Shown: positions 17,659 to 27,503 of the stretch, piece by piece
Position numbering within the stretch: the first letter of the stretch is position 1
Layout: the number at the start of each line of letters is the position of its first letter
Assembly (NCBI RefSeq): GCF_947502065.1
Contig: NZ_CANMYE010000001.1
Span: 186,001 to 250,000, forward strand
Length of the DNA stretch: 64,000 nucleotides
Origin: an uncultured Pseudoteredinibacter sp.
GTDB taxonomy: Bacteria; Pseudomonadota; Gammaproteobacteria; Pseudomonadales; Cellvibrionaceae
Direction of reading: 5' to 3'
Notes under the pieces: model-generated
Databases searched by the model: none
What the model was told of the DNA's origin: nothing
The model's input: only the letters and a program-made list of their open reading frames with translations
Translations under genes and position numbers: made by a program

Positions 17659-17680
17659 TATATATTACATGTAATATATA
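17659..17680. promoter_or_regulatory. 22-bp perfect palindrome, likely MarR operator
   Basis: All 11 base pairs either side of the centre between 17669 and 17670 are complementary. The core is TTACATGTAA (17665-17674) with alternating A/T arms. It lies 99 bases upstream of the marR start and 111 bases upstream of the hydroxylase start. The same 10-bp core recurs at 31554 and 38806. Confidence 0.7.
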
Positions 17681-17791
17681 TTGCCATCATAAAGTTCAAA
17701 ATCTGGGTGCGTTTGCTGGCTTTCAAGGCGAGTTAAGGCGGACTCAAAGTAAACAAATGCTCTTAACAAGTGCTCTTAACAAGAAGGGGTT

Positions 17792-20170
17792 ATGGCCATG
17801 AAAATTACAGTGATCGGCGGTGGACCTGGCGGAATGTACTTTGCGCTGCTTACCAAAAAAGCGCAGCCAGATTGGGATATTGAGATATACGAACAGAATA
17901 AGTGTGATGACACCTTTGGTTTTGGTGTGGTCTTCTCTGACGATACCTTAGATGAGTTCCTATCCCGCGACCCTGAATCCTATGAGCGTATTCGCGATGA
18001 TTTTGCCTACTGGGACGATATCGTTATCAGCTATAAGGGCGAGAAGATTCGCTGCTCCGGTAATGGTTTCTGCGGTACTTCCCGCGTTAGTTTGTTGAAC
18101 CTATTGCAGGGACGTTGCCAAGAATTGGGCATCAAGATGCACTTTGAGGCACGTATTGACCCATCTGAGTATGAAACTCGCTTTGCTGATTCCGATCTGA
18201 TCTTGGCCTCTGACGGCATTGCTTCAGCTACCCGTGAATACTTCAAAGAAGGTTTCAATCCTAGCACCGAGATTAAATCTAACCGCTTTGTTTGGATGGG
18301 CTCTAAGCGTCCGCTAAAAGATTTTACCTACTTCTTTAAAGAAACTGAGCATGGCTTGATTTGTGCCCACACCTATCAATATGAGCCGGGCATGTCGACT
18401 TGGATCTTTGAGATGTCGGATGAGTGCTACCAGGGCTTTGAGTTCGAAGAGCAAAATGAAGAGGACAGCCGTGCCAAATTAGAAAAGATTTTCGAAGAAG
18501 AACTGGAAGGTCATGGCTTAATCCTAAACCGTAGCTGGTGGCGTCAATTCCCGCGTATCTTCTGTAATAATTGGTACCACAAAAATATCACCATCTTAGG
18601 TGATGCGAAGGCTTCAGCCCACTACTCAATCGGTTCGGGTACTAAGTTGGCGATGGAGTGTGCCATTGGTCTACACGATGCGGTAATGGAGAAGCATGAA
18701 GAGGGCGTTGAGGCCTGCTTTAAGCGTTATGACGAATTACGTCGTACCCCGGCACAAATTGTACAGCACAATGCTGATGTATCCTTGGCTTGGTTTGAGC
18801 ATATGGATCGCTCATGGGATATGGATCCAATGCAGTTTGCGATGGTGGTTATGTGTCGTGCCAAGTCGGTAACCTATGACAACTTGATTTTGCGCGATGA
18901 AGGCTTCGTGGAAAAAGCCGATACCGAGTGGTATCAGCGCTACTTTGAAGAAACTGGCGTTGATGTGCGTGAATCTCGCCCGACTCCAATGTTTACGCCT
19001 TATAAATTGCGCGACATGGAGTTACGCAACCGCGTGGTAATGTCACCGATGGCGCAATACTCGGCGGATAAAGATGGCAATCTTACCGAGTGGCATCATA
19101 TTCACTACAGCAGCCGAGCGACTGGTGGTATGGGTTTGATGTACACCGAAATGACTTGCCCGTCTGCTGGTGCGCGTATTACCGAGGGCTGCCCGGGCAT
19201 GTGGACCGACGAGCATGAAGCTCAGTGGAAGCGTATTGTCGATTTTGTGCACGACAATACCGAAACTAAAATTTGTATGCAGCTTGGCCATGCTGGCCGC
19301 AAAGGTTCTACCCAGTTGGGTTGGGAAAAGATGGATATGCCAATCGCCGATAGCGACTCAAATTGGCCGCTGGTTTCCGCCTCACCGTTACCTTACTTTG
19401 ATGGTATTTCCCAGGTGCCTGCTGAGCTTGATCGTGCGGCGATGGATCAAATTATCACCGATTTTGTACAGGCTGCAGCCCGTGCAGATCGCGCTGGCTT
19501 TGATATGTTGGAGCTTCACTGTGCCCACGGTTATTTGTTGGCAAGCTTCCTATCCCCGTTAACGAACCAGCGCAGCGACGAATATGGTGGCAGTGTCGAA
19601 AATCGCATGCGCTTCCCATTAGAAGTCTTTAAGGCGATTCGCGATGTGTGGCCAGACAATAAGCCGATGGCGATTCGAATTTCTGCCTGTGACTGGGTAG
19701 AAGGCGGTATTAGCGAAGAAGATACGGTCGAAATTGCCAAAGCCTTTAATGCAGCTGGCTGCGACCTCATTGATGTTTCGGCTGGGCAAACGGTTGCCGA
19801 GCAAAAACCAACCTATGGCCGCATGTTCCAGGTGCAGTTCTCAGAGGCTATTCGCAATATAACCGGCTTGGCGACAATGGCGGTCGGCAATATCACTGAT
19901 GGCGGCCAAGTTAATACGGTATTGCATACTCGCCGAGCGGATCTGGTAGCGATTGGACGACCACATCTTTGGAACCCATACTTCACCCGCCACGAAGCGG
20001 CCCGCTATGGTGTGGAAGTGGATCAAGGTTGGGAGAAACAATACCTTAGTGGTCAGGCTCAAGCCTATTCAGTACAAGGTAAAGCTCGCGAGCAGCAGCT
20101 AGAGTTGCAGCGCAAAGCTAAGCCGAAGCGTCACGCGACTGACCGCACTGATGATTTTCGTCATTCATAA
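17792..20170 (+). CDS. Bifunctional salicylyl-CoA 5-hydroxylase / 2-aminobenzoyl-CoA monooxygenase-reductase
   Basis: 792 residues joining two enzymes. Residues 1 to about 390 are an FAD-dependent monooxygenase: GGGPGGMYFALL at the N-terminus and a second FAD motif ILGDAKASAHYS (about 265). From about 395 it is an Old Yellow Enzyme-type reductase: MFTPYKLRDMELRNRVVM, LHCAHGYLLASFLSP, RSDEYGGSVENR and AIGRPHLWNPYF. The same fusion is known in 2-aminobenzoyl-CoA monooxygenase/reductase and in annotated salicylyl-CoA 5-hydroxylases, which hydroxylate and then partly reduce aryl-CoA thioesters. No aryl-CoA ligase or lower-pathway genes are adjacent, so its substrate is unproven. The ATG at 17792 has AAGAAGGGG upstream. 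Regulation by the divergent MarR protein through the 22-bp palindrome is likely. Confidence 0.88.
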   Translation: MAMKITVIGGGPGGMYFALLTKKAQPDWDIEIYEQNKCDDTFGFGVVFSDDTLDEFLSRDPESYERIRDDFAYWDDIVISYKGEKIRCSGNGFCGTSRVSLLNLLQGRCQELGIKMHFEARIDPSEYETRFADSDLILASDGIASATREYFKEGFNPSTEIKSNRFVWMGSKRPLKDFTYFFKETEHGLICAHTYQYEPGMSTWIFEMSDECYQGFEFEEQNEEDSRAKLEKIFEEELEGHGLILNRSWWRQFPRIFCNNWYHKNITILGDAKASAHYSIGSGTKLAMECAIGLHDAVMEKHEEGVEACFKRYDELRRTPAQIVQHNADVSLAWFEHMDRSWDMDPMQFAMVVMCRAKSVTYDNLILRDEGFVEKADTEWYQRYFEETGVDVRESRPTPMFTPYKLRDMELRNRVVMSPMAQYSADKDGNLTEWHHIHYSSRATGGMGLMYTEMTCPSAGARITEGCPGMWTDEHEAQWKRIVDFVHDNTETKICMQLGHAGRKGSTQLGWEKMDMPIADSDSNWPLVSASPLPYFDGISQVPAELDRAAMDQIITDFVQAAARADRAGFDMLELHCAHGYLLASFLSPLTNQRSDEYGGSVENRMRFPLEVFKAIRDVWPDNKPMAIRISACDWVEGGISEEDTVEIAKAFNAAGCDLIDVSAGQTVAEQKPTYGRMFQVQFSEAIRNITGLATMAVGNITDGGQVNTVLHTRRADLVAIGRPHLWNPYFTRHEAARYGVEVDQGWEKQYLSGQAQAYSVQGKAREQQLELQRKAKPKRHATDRTDDFRHS

Positions 20171-20190
20171 GCTGTAAGAATTCCCATAGT

Positions 20191-20220
20191 GAGCCAGCCC
20201 GCAAGGGCTTGGCTCTTTTA
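20191..20220 (+). terminator. Terminator after the salicylyl-CoA hydroxylase gene
   Basis: GAGCC-A-GCCC pairs with GGGC-TT-GGCTC around a GCAA tetraloop, followed by a short TTTTA tract. It starts 20 bases after the stop. Confidence 0.65.
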
Positions 20221-20408
20221 GTTAAAACTTCGTTAGCTGCAGTATTTCCAACACGCGCCCTCCAAGCCTTTCACAACAAGCCCCCAAGACCTATCCCTAT
20301 TGCTATTATTCATGGCCTCAACTGCGCAGATTTGGTAGTCTTGCGCTTTTGATTTCACCTGCCCTAAAGGCCCGCAGAGCGCCTTGGCAACTCTATCTGG
20401 AGACCTAA

Positions 20409-21410
20409 GTGAGCTATTCGGGGGCTGCCAATTCACCATTGCCAGAGCTGAAGCTGCTGATTATCAGTGACGGTAAGCCTGGGCACCTAAATCAAAGTTT
20501 AGGTTTACAGGCAGCGCTTGAAAGATCTTTGGCGAAGCGTGTTGTTTGCAACTGCTCAATTCAGCCACCACTATCGTTCTGTCAAAACCTTGGCTTAGTA
20601 CTTGGAAGAAGGCCAGCTGGCTGGCCTGAAAAAGCTGATATTGTGATTGGTGCTGGGCATGCTAGCCATGTAACCATTCTTGCAGCGTCAAAATACTATG
20701 GTGCTAAATCGGTGGTGCTGATGAAACCGAGCCTCCCGAGAAAACTCTTCGATTTCTGTGTGGTGCCCGAGCATGATGGCTTAGCGGAAACTGGAAACAC
20801 CTTGCTAAGCCAGGGCGCTTTAAACCCGGTGTATTACCAGGGGCAAAAGAAACGCCATAACATGATATTACTGGGCGGTCCTTCTAAGCATTTTGAGTGG
20901 TTGGAAGACGACTTACTGCGGCAGCTTAAGGACGTTTTGAGCGATGCAGGCCCCAATCAAGCTGAGCCGTGGATGATTTTGACCTCTAGACGCACGCCAG
21001 ATAGTTTTAAGGTAGCGCTACAAAATTTGCTGTTGAATGACACAGAAGATGAAGACCGTGCTGCAGCTGCGTTTAAGCTTATTCATCCCGATGATGTTGC
21101 CAGCGGTTGGCTTGCTGAACAGTTCCCCTTGGCGTCGCTTTGCTGGGTTAGCCCAGATAGTGTCTCTATGGTTTATGAAGCCTTAACGGCTGAGGCCCGG
21201 GTTGCTTTGTTTGATATGCCGACCAAAAAACCAATAAGTCGAGTTGCCAAAGGTGTACAAGAACTTTCAGAACAAGAGCGAGTCGATAACTACCTTGCTT
21301 GGAGTGAGCGTGGTAAAGGTGAGCTGAAGGCCAACAAAGAAGCTTTCAATCAGGCGGATAAAATAGCCCGAAAACTATTGGCTTTAAACATTGTAGATCG
21401 GGTGATTTAG
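20409..21410 (+). CDS. Mitochondrial fission ELM1 family protein (putative glycosyltransferase)
   Basis: 333 residues with the ELM1/DUF1022 beginning LIISDGKPGHLNQSLGL and later VIGAGHASH, KPSLPRKLFD and PDSVSMVYEAL. Bacterial members lie in lipopolysaccharide-core gene clusters and have a GT-B-like fold, so a glycosyltransferase role is likely despite the eukaryotic family name. The start is GTG at 20409 with GGAG six bases upstream. It opens a six-gene plus-strand operon; its stop is three bases before the ATG of the next gene. Confidence 0.85.
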   Translation: MSYSGAANSPLPELKLLIISDGKPGHLNQSLGLQAALERSLAKRVVCNCSIQPPLSFCQNLGLVLGRRPAGWPEKADIVIGAGHASHVTILAASKYYGAKSVVLMKPSLPRKLFDFCVVPEHDGLAETGNTLLSQGALNPVYYQGQKKRHNMILLGGPSKHFEWLEDDLLRQLKDVLSDAGPNQAEPWMILTSRRTPDSFKVALQNLLLNDTEDEDRAAAAFKLIHPDDVASGWLAEQFPLASLCWVSPDSVSMVYEALTAEARVALFDMPTKKPISRVAKGVQELSEQERVDNYLAWSERGKGELKANKEAFNQADKIARKLLALNIVDRVI

Positions 21411-21413
21411 TTG

Positions 21414-22526
21414 ATGCCTTTAAAAGTGATTCAGTTTTTACCTAGCTTGCGTGGCGGAGGTGTCGAGGTTGGCACTTTAGAGCTTGCAAAAGCTTTAGTG
21501 GAAGACGGGCACGAGTCCATAGTGGTGTCTGCAGGTGGCCCAATGGTTGAGCGTTTAACGGCTGATGGCTCAACTCATGTGTTTTGGGATTTAGGCAAAA
21601 AATCCCCTTTAACCTTTCGCCATATTTGGCGCTTGCGTAAATGGATTGCCGCTCAAGACGCCCATATACTGCATGTTCGCTCGCGTATGCCTGCATGGCT
21701 GGTGTATTTAGCTTGGCGTGGCTTGCCTGAAGGCTGCCGCCCACATTTGGTAAGCACTATGCATGGCTTACATTCAGTGTCTGCCTACAGTGAGATCATG
21801 TGCCGTAGCGAGAGACTTATCGCTGTATCCGAAACCGTTAAGCAGTACATTGCGAAAAATTATCCTCAAACTGATATGGGCAAGGTACAGGTTATCAATC
21901 GCGGGGTAAGCCCTGAAGAATACCCATGGGGCTATCAAGCATCGGCACAATGGCAAGAACAGTGGCACAATGAATTTCCGGAGTTAAAGGGTAAGCGACT
22001 GATTTGTCTTCCCGGCCGGCTTACTCGTTTGAAAGGCCATCAGTTTTTGTTGAATCTTATGAGCTCCTTAAAGAGCCAGTTCGAAGACCTACACGCGATT
22101 ATCGTTGGGGGTGAAGATCCAAAGCGCCTGGCCTATGCTGAAGAGCTAAGGCAGAAAGTTCTAGATCTGGGATTAGCGGATAAAATAACTTTCTGCGGGG
22201 CTCGCTCTGATATGCGCGAAGTCTACAGCCAGGCAGCGATTGTGCTGTCCTTATCGAGCAAACCAGAGTCATTCGGGCGAACAAGCACGGAGGCCCTGAG
22301 TATGGGGGTGCCGGTGGTCGCTTTTGATCATGGTGGCGTTGGAGAGCAACTAGCGAATTTGTTTCCCCAGGGCAGAGTGCCTTGCTTTGATGAGGAGGTT
22401 TTGATTAAAACCGTTACTCAAGTATTGGAAAGCGGCACTTTACCAATTAAAAATACTTTATACCTAAAAGAAGAAATGCTAGAGCAAACCCTTGCTGTTT
22501 ATAAAGAGTTGGCTGGCAGGTCTTAG
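21414..22526 (+). CDS. Glycosyltransferase family 4 protein
   Basis: A 370-residue GT-B enzyme. The N-terminal domain has the glycine-rich LPSLRGGGVEVGTLEL, and the C-terminal GT4 domain has CLPGRLTRLKGHQFL, IVGGEDPKRL and the donor-binding SSKPESFGRTSTEALSMGVPV with the E-x7-E pattern. It is a retaining transferase for a nucleotide sugar, expected to be cytosolic or loosely bound at the inner membrane. ATG at 21414 is preferred over the adjacent TTG at 21411. Position after the ELM1-like gene indicates LPS core or surface glycan assembly. Confidence 0.9.
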   Translation: MPLKVIQFLPSLRGGGVEVGTLELAKALVEDGHESIVVSAGGPMVERLTADGSTHVFWDLGKKSPLTFRHIWRLRKWIAAQDAHILHVRSRMPAWLVYLAWRGLPEGCRPHLVSTMHGLHSVSAYSEIMCRSERLIAVSETVKQYIAKNYPQTDMGKVQVINRGVSPEEYPWGYQASAQWQEQWHNEFPELKGKRLICLPGRLTRLKGHQFLLNLMSSLKSQFEDLHAIIVGGEDPKRLAYAEELRQKVLDLGLADKITFCGARSDMREVYSQAAIVLSLSSKPESFGRTSTEALSMGVPVVAFDHGGVGEQLANLFPQGRVPCFDEEVLIKTVTQVLESGTLPIKNTLYLKEEMLEQTLAVYKELAGRS

Positions 22527-22534
22527 AGTCGAAT

Positions 22535-23572
22535 ATGAAAATTTGTGAAATATTAGCTAGCACGGGTGAAGGCGGGCTAGAAAAACATATGCTGGATTTA
22601 TGCAATAGTATGGCTGCCATGGGCAATGAAGTTCATGTTATTGTCGATCCGTACTTTGCCGAACGTTTTAATGCGGGCGTAACTGTGCATTGTTTAAATA
22701 TGCAGCGTAGCCGAAACAATCCATTGTTATTATGGCAGCTGCTGAAGCTGATAAAAGCCATTAATCCCGATGTCGTCCACGCACAAGCGAACAAAGCCGC
22801 TAGCCTACTGAGTCGAGTAAAAAGATTTTTGTCTGTGCCTTGTGTAGGCACTATTCATAATCAGAAATCCAAATCCGCGATGTTTCGCTCCATGGATGCG
22901 GTTATCGGTGTCAGCAAGGGTGCTTGTTCAGTCGTTGATCACAATAATAAGCACTGTATCTATAACGGTGTAGATCAAAGTTTGTCCCTAGGTGCTGAAA
23001 GTTGCCGACAAGAATTAAAAGATCTAGCAGGAATAGAGGGTAAGCGCCCGATTGCTGTGGCTTTGGTGCGCTTGGTGGAAGTAAAAAGAATTGATGTTTT
23101 GTTAAAGGCTTGGGTGGGCGTTGATGCCGATTTATTGATCATTGGCGATGGTCCATTACGCAACGAGTTAGAACAGCAAGCTAAGGGCTTGATTGAGCAA
23201 GGTAGCGTGCACTTTTGCGGTTTTGTAAAAGATGCCGCTAATTTGTTACCAGGAGCAGATTTTATGGTAATCAGCTCCGATCGGGAGGGTTTCCCCTATG
23301 CAATGGTAGAAGCTCTTTGTGCTAAGGTACCGGTTATTTCAACTCAAGTTGCTGCCGCCAAAGAAGCTCTACCATTGAGCTTGCAGGTTCCCTTAGCTGA
23401 CGCTGTCCAGCTTGGCGATAAAGTTAAACACTTTATCGCCGAAGGCGCCGAATATCAGGGTGATCTCAATAAGCTGTTTACTTGGGCGGGAGATGTTTTG
23501 AGTGTTGAATATATGACCCGGGCTACAGTGAATGTTCTCTGTGCAGTGCAATCTAGTAAGTTGAATGATTGA
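22535..23572 (+). CDS. Glycosyltransferase family 4 protein
   Basis: A 345-residue GT4 protein, distinct from the preceding one. It has STGEGGLEKHMLDLC near the start, VALVRLVEVKRIDVLLKAW, LIIGDGPLRNELEQQA, and SSDREGFPYAMVEALCAKVPV with the E-x7-E donor-site pattern. It starts eight bases after the previous stop. Together with its neighbours it probably adds successive sugars to the LPS core or capsule; the specific linkage cannot be predicted. Confidence 0.9.
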   Translation: MKICEILASTGEGGLEKHMLDLCNSMAAMGNEVHVIVDPYFAERFNAGVTVHCLNMQRSRNNPLLLWQLLKLIKAINPDVVHAQANKAASLLSRVKRFLSVPCVGTIHNQKSKSAMFRSMDAVIGVSKGACSVVDHNNKHCIYNGVDQSLSLGAESCRQELKDLAGIEGKRPIAVALVRLVEVKRIDVLLKAWVGVDADLLIIGDGPLRNELEQQAKGLIEQGSVHFCGFVKDAANLLPGADFMVISSDREGFPYAMVEALCAKVPVISTQVAAAKEALPLSLQVPLADAVQLGDKVKHFIAEGAEYQGDLNKLFTWAGDVLSVEYMTRATVNVLCAVQSSKLND

Positions 23573-23746
23573 GCCTGCAAAAAACAAATATTACTGGTAT
23601 CTCATTATGAACTTCAAAAGTAGAGTTGCTGGCAATGGCACTAACTACCTGGGGTCGTTTCTAGGAATTGAATATAGCGTCAGTTAGATAGCGAGGATAC
23701 CTAAATAAATATGAATGGTAGAATTTAGAATGAAAGAAGAGTACAT

Positions 23747-25024
23747 GTGAGCTTGTCGAAAGATCTGAAAGCAAAGATATTTATAGTTGAGGGAGATACC
23801 TGGTTAAGTGGTGTTTTATCAGGCCTTTGGTTGCTAGTATTGCTGTTTAGCGCATATACCCCAAAGGTAATTGGCGTTATCCCATTCGTATTTGGCCTTG
23901 TCGGTTTATGGATTTTTGTTAAAAACGGTGAGTCTAAAAATGTTTCTCTTTTACTCAAGGGACGCTTTCGTTTGATGGGAATTGCTACCATCCTATTCCT
24001 ATTATATATGGGGTTAAGTAGCGCTTTTACTTCATTTCCCGAAGCTGCTTTAAAGAGAACTGTGGGTTTATGGTTAATATTTGTTTTATGCGTAATCAGC
24101 CTTCTTCTGGTCACTCGATTTGATATATCAGTATCACGTGCACTTTTACGATGGTTACCGCTAGTTGTTTTTCTAGGGATTCTTTTTAATATATTTGAAT
24201 CACTCACAGGCTACTCCCTGTATGCTTTGAATCTAAAGGATGATGAGGCAGTAGGTGCTTATGTGATAAATCGCTCCTTGAGTGTACTGTTGTTGCTAGC
24301 AGTTCCAAGTTTGTTAGTTATTAGGGCCTTGTTTGAGGGTAAAAAGCGGCAAATATTTCAGGCGATATTCCTTTTGAGTTTAGCTTTCCTTGTCCTGCAA
24401 AGCGATTCTGAAACCGCAAAAGTAGCTGTTATTGTAGTTGCCGTTAGTGCTGTACTACTACGCTTACTGGCTTCGCTTTTTTTGTATTTTTGTGGAATTT
24501 GTATTGTGGTGGGTATGCTAGCAGCTCCTTTTGTCGCACCATTGGCCTACCAATATGTTGCCAAGGGTATAGATCAAAACCACCTTTTTGGTAAAGATGG
24601 TGCACATGCTGCGCAACGTTTAGAAATCTACGATTTTGTGGCGCGTTATTCTATGAAGAAGCCAATCCTAGGGCATGGCTTAGATGCTGCTCGCGAGATT
24701 AGTGATTTTAGTTCTCAAAAGAAATTTATGCAGGAGAGTGTAATATCTCACCCACACAACTTCGCATTGCAGATTTGGTTGGAGCTGGGTGCGATAGGTG
24801 TGATCCTGGCTGCTTTTTTTATACTCTCGCTACTAGTGAGCCTTGCAAATAGGAAAACTCTAAGTCTTTCTTATTTTTCCGTATTTCTGATCGGTTTATG
24901 TGCCTATTCCTTCAGCTACAGCCTGTGGCAGGCATGGATGATCGCTGCAATTGTGGTAGCAATAATGCTTTTGAGGTTAATTGCTAGGGCTTACCCCGGA
25001 AGTGACCAGAGTGGTAAATATTAA
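23747..25024 (+). CDS. O-antigen ligase/polymerase family membrane protein (WaaL/Wzy-like)
   Basis: 425 residues with about ten to twelve hydrophobic helices and the Wzy_C/O-antigen-ligase region: a large periplasmic loop containing HAAQRLEIYDF, KPILGHGLDAAREIS and the conserved SHPHNFALQIWLELG. These residues resemble the H-x-H-N motif of ligases that join O-antigen to lipid A-core. GTG at 23747 is the start, as the ATG two bases earlier reads straight into TGA; a GAAGAG ribosome site lies upstream. The 174-base gap before it is the longest in the operon and its base composition is more AT-rich than its neighbours, which is common for such genes. Confidence 0.85.
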   Translation: MSLSKDLKAKIFIVEGDTWLSGVLSGLWLLVLLFSAYTPKVIGVIPFVFGLVGLWIFVKNGESKNVSLLLKGRFRLMGIATILFLLYMGLSSAFTSFPEAALKRTVGLWLIFVLCVISLLLVTRFDISVSRALLRWLPLVVFLGILFNIFESLTGYSLYALNLKDDEAVGAYVINRSLSVLLLLAVPSLLVIRALFEGKKRQIFQAIFLLSLAFLVLQSDSETAKVAVIVVAVSAVLLRLLASLFLYFCGICIVVGMLAAPFVAPLAYQYVAKGIDQNHLFGKDGAHAAQRLEIYDFVARYSMKKPILGHGLDAAREISDFSSQKKFMQESVISHPHNFALQIWLELGAIGVILAAFFILSLLVSLANRKTLSLSYFSVFLIGLCAYSFSYSLWQAWMIAAIVVAIMLLRLIARAYPGSDQSGKY

Positions 25025-25055
25025 TCATCTAAAGGTGAAGGTAGTGTAGAGATTT

Positions 25056-26090
25056 ATGGGCAAAGACGTGTTTGCAAATGGTAAGAACATTCCTGGCGTT
25101 AAAAAGATACTGATTATGCGCTGGGGAAGTATGGGTGACGTGGCCATCTGTTCAGCTGTAATCAACGATATCTGTAAGCATTTTAGTGATGTTGAGATTC
25201 ATCTGAACGTAGAGCCACCGTGGGATAAATTATTCCAAGGCGATACCCGATTTGCCAAAATTCATAATATGAAAGTACGTAAGGCTCCGCGCTTGAGCTC
25301 TACACGGGCTTGGCTGTCTATGTTACGTCGTGAAAACTTCGATCTTATTATTGATTTGCAGCGCAACGATCGCAGTATGATATTACTGAATTTGGCTCGC
25401 CTATTGGGTATTGCGCCAAAAAATCGAATGGGTACAAAGTCGGGGTTTGCCTACAACCTTGAGGCGCCAGCATATGGTGAAAAGGCGCATGCTTTAATGA
25501 TTATGAGAGCTGCAGCAAAAGGTTTGGGTGTTGATTGTCAAACCGAGCAACCAGTATTGAAAATTTCTGAGGATTACCAACGATCGGCCGAAACGCTATT
25601 GCACGAGTACGACTTACAATCTAAACGCTTTGCGATTCTGGTACCAGGTAGCAGTTTGAGTGGGGCTAAAAAGCGTTGGGGTGTTAAAAACTATGCTGCC
25701 ATGGCCGAATTGTTTTTTGAAAAGGGCATAGAAAGCTGTGCGATTTTAGGTGGGCCCGATGAGATTGATCTGTGTAGCCAATTGGCGGATAGCATTGGTG
25801 AAAAAGCAGTAAATCTATGTGGTAAAACTCAGTTGCTAGAAATTCCCGTAATTGCTGAGCGAGCACAATACATGGTGTCAAACGATACGGGAACGGCACA
25901 CTTGGCCGCGGCAGCCGATATTGCGATGGTGGTAATATGTGGGCCAACCGATGCTTCCAGAGTACACCCTATTGGTAAGCGGGTGGCTACTTTGCAAGCG
26001 CCGATGGAATGTTTCACCCAGCATCCGGCTGAACAATGTATGGCCAAGGTTAGCCCGAGCCAAGTGTGGCAGGCATTAGAGAATCTTTGA
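25056..26090 (+). CDS. Glycosyltransferase family 9 protein (heptosyltransferase-like)
   Basis: 344 residues with the GT9 pattern: [19 protein letters not shown] at the N-terminus, [26 protein letters not shown], and [25 protein letters not shown] near the C-terminus. The family transfers heptose from ADP-heptose to the LPS inner core. This supports LPS core rather than capsule as the product of the operon. Nine bases separate its stop from the next start. Confidence 0.88.
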   Translation: MGKDVFANGKNIPGVKKILIMRWGSMGDVAICSAVINDICKHFSDVEIHLNVEPPWDKLFQGDTRFAKIHNMKVRKAPRLSSTRAWLSMLRRENFDLIIDLQRNDRSMILLNLARLLGIAPKNRMGTKSGFAYNLEAPAYGEKAHALMIMRAAAKGLGVDCQTEQPVLKISEDYQRSAETLLHEYDLQSKRFAILVPGSSLSGAKKRWGVKNYAAMAELFFEKGIESCAILGGPDEIDLCSQLADSIGEKAVNLCGKTQLLEIPVIAERAQYMVSNDTGTAHLAAAADIAMVVICGPTDASRVHPIGKRVATLQAPMECFTQHPAEQCMAKVSPSQVWQALENL

Positions 26091-26098
26091 GGATAGAA

Positions 26099-27376
26099 AT
26101 GGTGCAATTAGAGCAGTTAAAAATCGCCGTTATCGGCCTTGGTTACGTTGGCTTGCCTTTAGCCGTTGAGCTTTCTAAGCATTTTAAAACTATTGGCTTT
26201 GATATCAATGCCCAACGCGTTGGGCAGTTAAGTAATGGGCATGACTCGACCTTAGAAGTCTCTGACGAAGAAATGGCCGCTGCCGGGGATATTAGTTTCA
26301 GCACTGATATTAACGCCATGGCCGAGTGCAATGTTTACATCGTGACGGTACCTACCCCAATTGATGATCATAAAAATCCTGATCTCAATCCGCTGCGTAG
26401 AGCTAGTGAAACTGTAGCAAAGGTGCTCTCAAAAGGGGATGTGGTTGTTTATGAATCGACGGTTTACCCAGGTGCAACCGAAGAAGTTTGTGTGCCTGTA
26501 CTGGAGCGTGATTCCGGCTTAGTCTTTAATAAAGACTTTTTCGCGGCCTACAGCCCAGAGCGAATTAATCCAGGTGATAAAGTTAATCGTCTGCCAAATA
26601 TACGTAAAATTACCTCAGGTTCAACAGCAGAAGTAGCCGATTTAATTGATGCTATGTATGGCAAAATCATTATTGCAGGTACTTATAAGGCCAGCTCCAT
26701 TAAGGTTGCAGAAGCGGCCAAGGTTATTGAAAACACCCAACGTGATGTCAATATTGCATTAATAAATGAGCTGGCTTTAATTTTCAATGCCTTAGATATC
26801 GATACAGAAGAAGTGCTGCTAGCCGCTGGAAGTAAATGGAATTTCTTACCCTTTCGCCCAGGTTTAGTGGGTGGGCACTGTATTGGTATTGATCCATACT
26901 ATCTATCCCATAAGGCGCAGGCTGCTGGTTATATTCCAGATATCATTATCGCTAGTCGTCGCATTAACGATGGTATGGGTGGCTATGTGGCAGACACATT
27001 AGTCAAAGAGATGTTGCGCAAGGGCGTTCCTGTTGCTAAGGGTAATGTTTTGGTAATGGGCTTTACCTTTAAGGAAAACTGCCCTGATGTGCGTAACTCT
27101 CGGGTCTATGATGTGGTAAAGGGCTTGGAAGACTTCCACTTAAATGTTGATGTTTATGACCCTTGGGTGGATCACGATGAGGTGGATGCTGAGTATGGCT
27201 TACGCCCAATCGATCAGCTGAAAGAAGGGCATTACAATGCCGTTATTTTGGCCGTCGCTCATGAGCAATTTATCGAAATGGGCGGTGATAAGATACGTGA
27301 TTTGTGTACCAAAGATGGTTTGGTATATGACCTGAAATATGTATTGCCCCAAGAGAAGAGTGACTTACGTCTGTAG
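26099..27376 (+). CDS. tviB: Nucleotide sugar dehydrogenase, TviB/WbpA-like UDP-HexNAc 6-dehydrogenase
   Basis: 425 residues: N-terminal NAD-binding Rossmann domain ([17 protein letters not shown], about 10-26), the [13 protein letters not shown] segment, the central [17 protein letters not shown] helix, the catalytic cysteine in [14 protein letters not shown], and the C-terminal UDP-binding domain with [14 protein letters not shown]. It oxidises UDP-N-acetyl-hexosamine to the uronic acid for surface glycans. In-frame starts exist upstream, inside the GT9 gene, but ATG at 26099 has GAGG eight bases before it. Last gene of the operon, followed by a terminator. Confidence 0.92.
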   Translation: MVQLEQLKIAVIGLGYVGLPLAVELSKHFKTIGFDINAQRVGQLSNGHDSTLEVSDEEMAAAGDISFSTDINAMAECNVYIVTVPTPIDDHKNPDLNPLRRASETVAKVLSKGDVVVYESTVYPGATEEVCVPVLERDSGLVFNKDFFAAYSPERINPGDKVNRLPNIRKITSGSTAEVADLIDAMYGKIIIAGTYKASSIKVAEAAKVIENTQRDVNIALINELALIFNALDIDTEEVLLAAGSKWNFLPFRPGLVGGHCIGIDPYYLSHKAQAAGYIPDIIIASRRINDGMGGYVADTLVKEMLRKGVPVAKGNVLVMGFTFKENCPDVRNSRVYDVVKGLEDFHLNVDVYDPWVDHDEVDAEYGLRPIDQLKEGHYNAVILAVAHEQFIEMGGDKIRDLCTKDGLVYDLKYVLPQEKSDLRL

Positions 27377-27402
27377 TCTACTACGCTCTGCTAATCTTAT
27401 TA

Positions 27403-27429
27403 AGCCCAGTTAATAGCTGGGTTTTTTTA
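27403..27429 (+). terminator. Terminator of the polysaccharide operon
   Basis: CCCAG (27405-27409) pairs with CTGGG (27417-27421), with extra A-T/G-T pairs outside, followed by a run of seven T. Confidence 0.78.
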
Positions 27430-27503
27430 TAGCCCTCTATTTAATTGGCAGCGTCGGTCGGCATAGTCAGTTTTTTTGAATAATAGTACATCCCCTGGTT
27501 TAT

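Noticed and set aside
17659..17680. Phage attachment site or transposon end
   Set aside because: No integrase or transposase nearby and no flanking duplication; position between divergent regulator and enzyme genes fits an operator.
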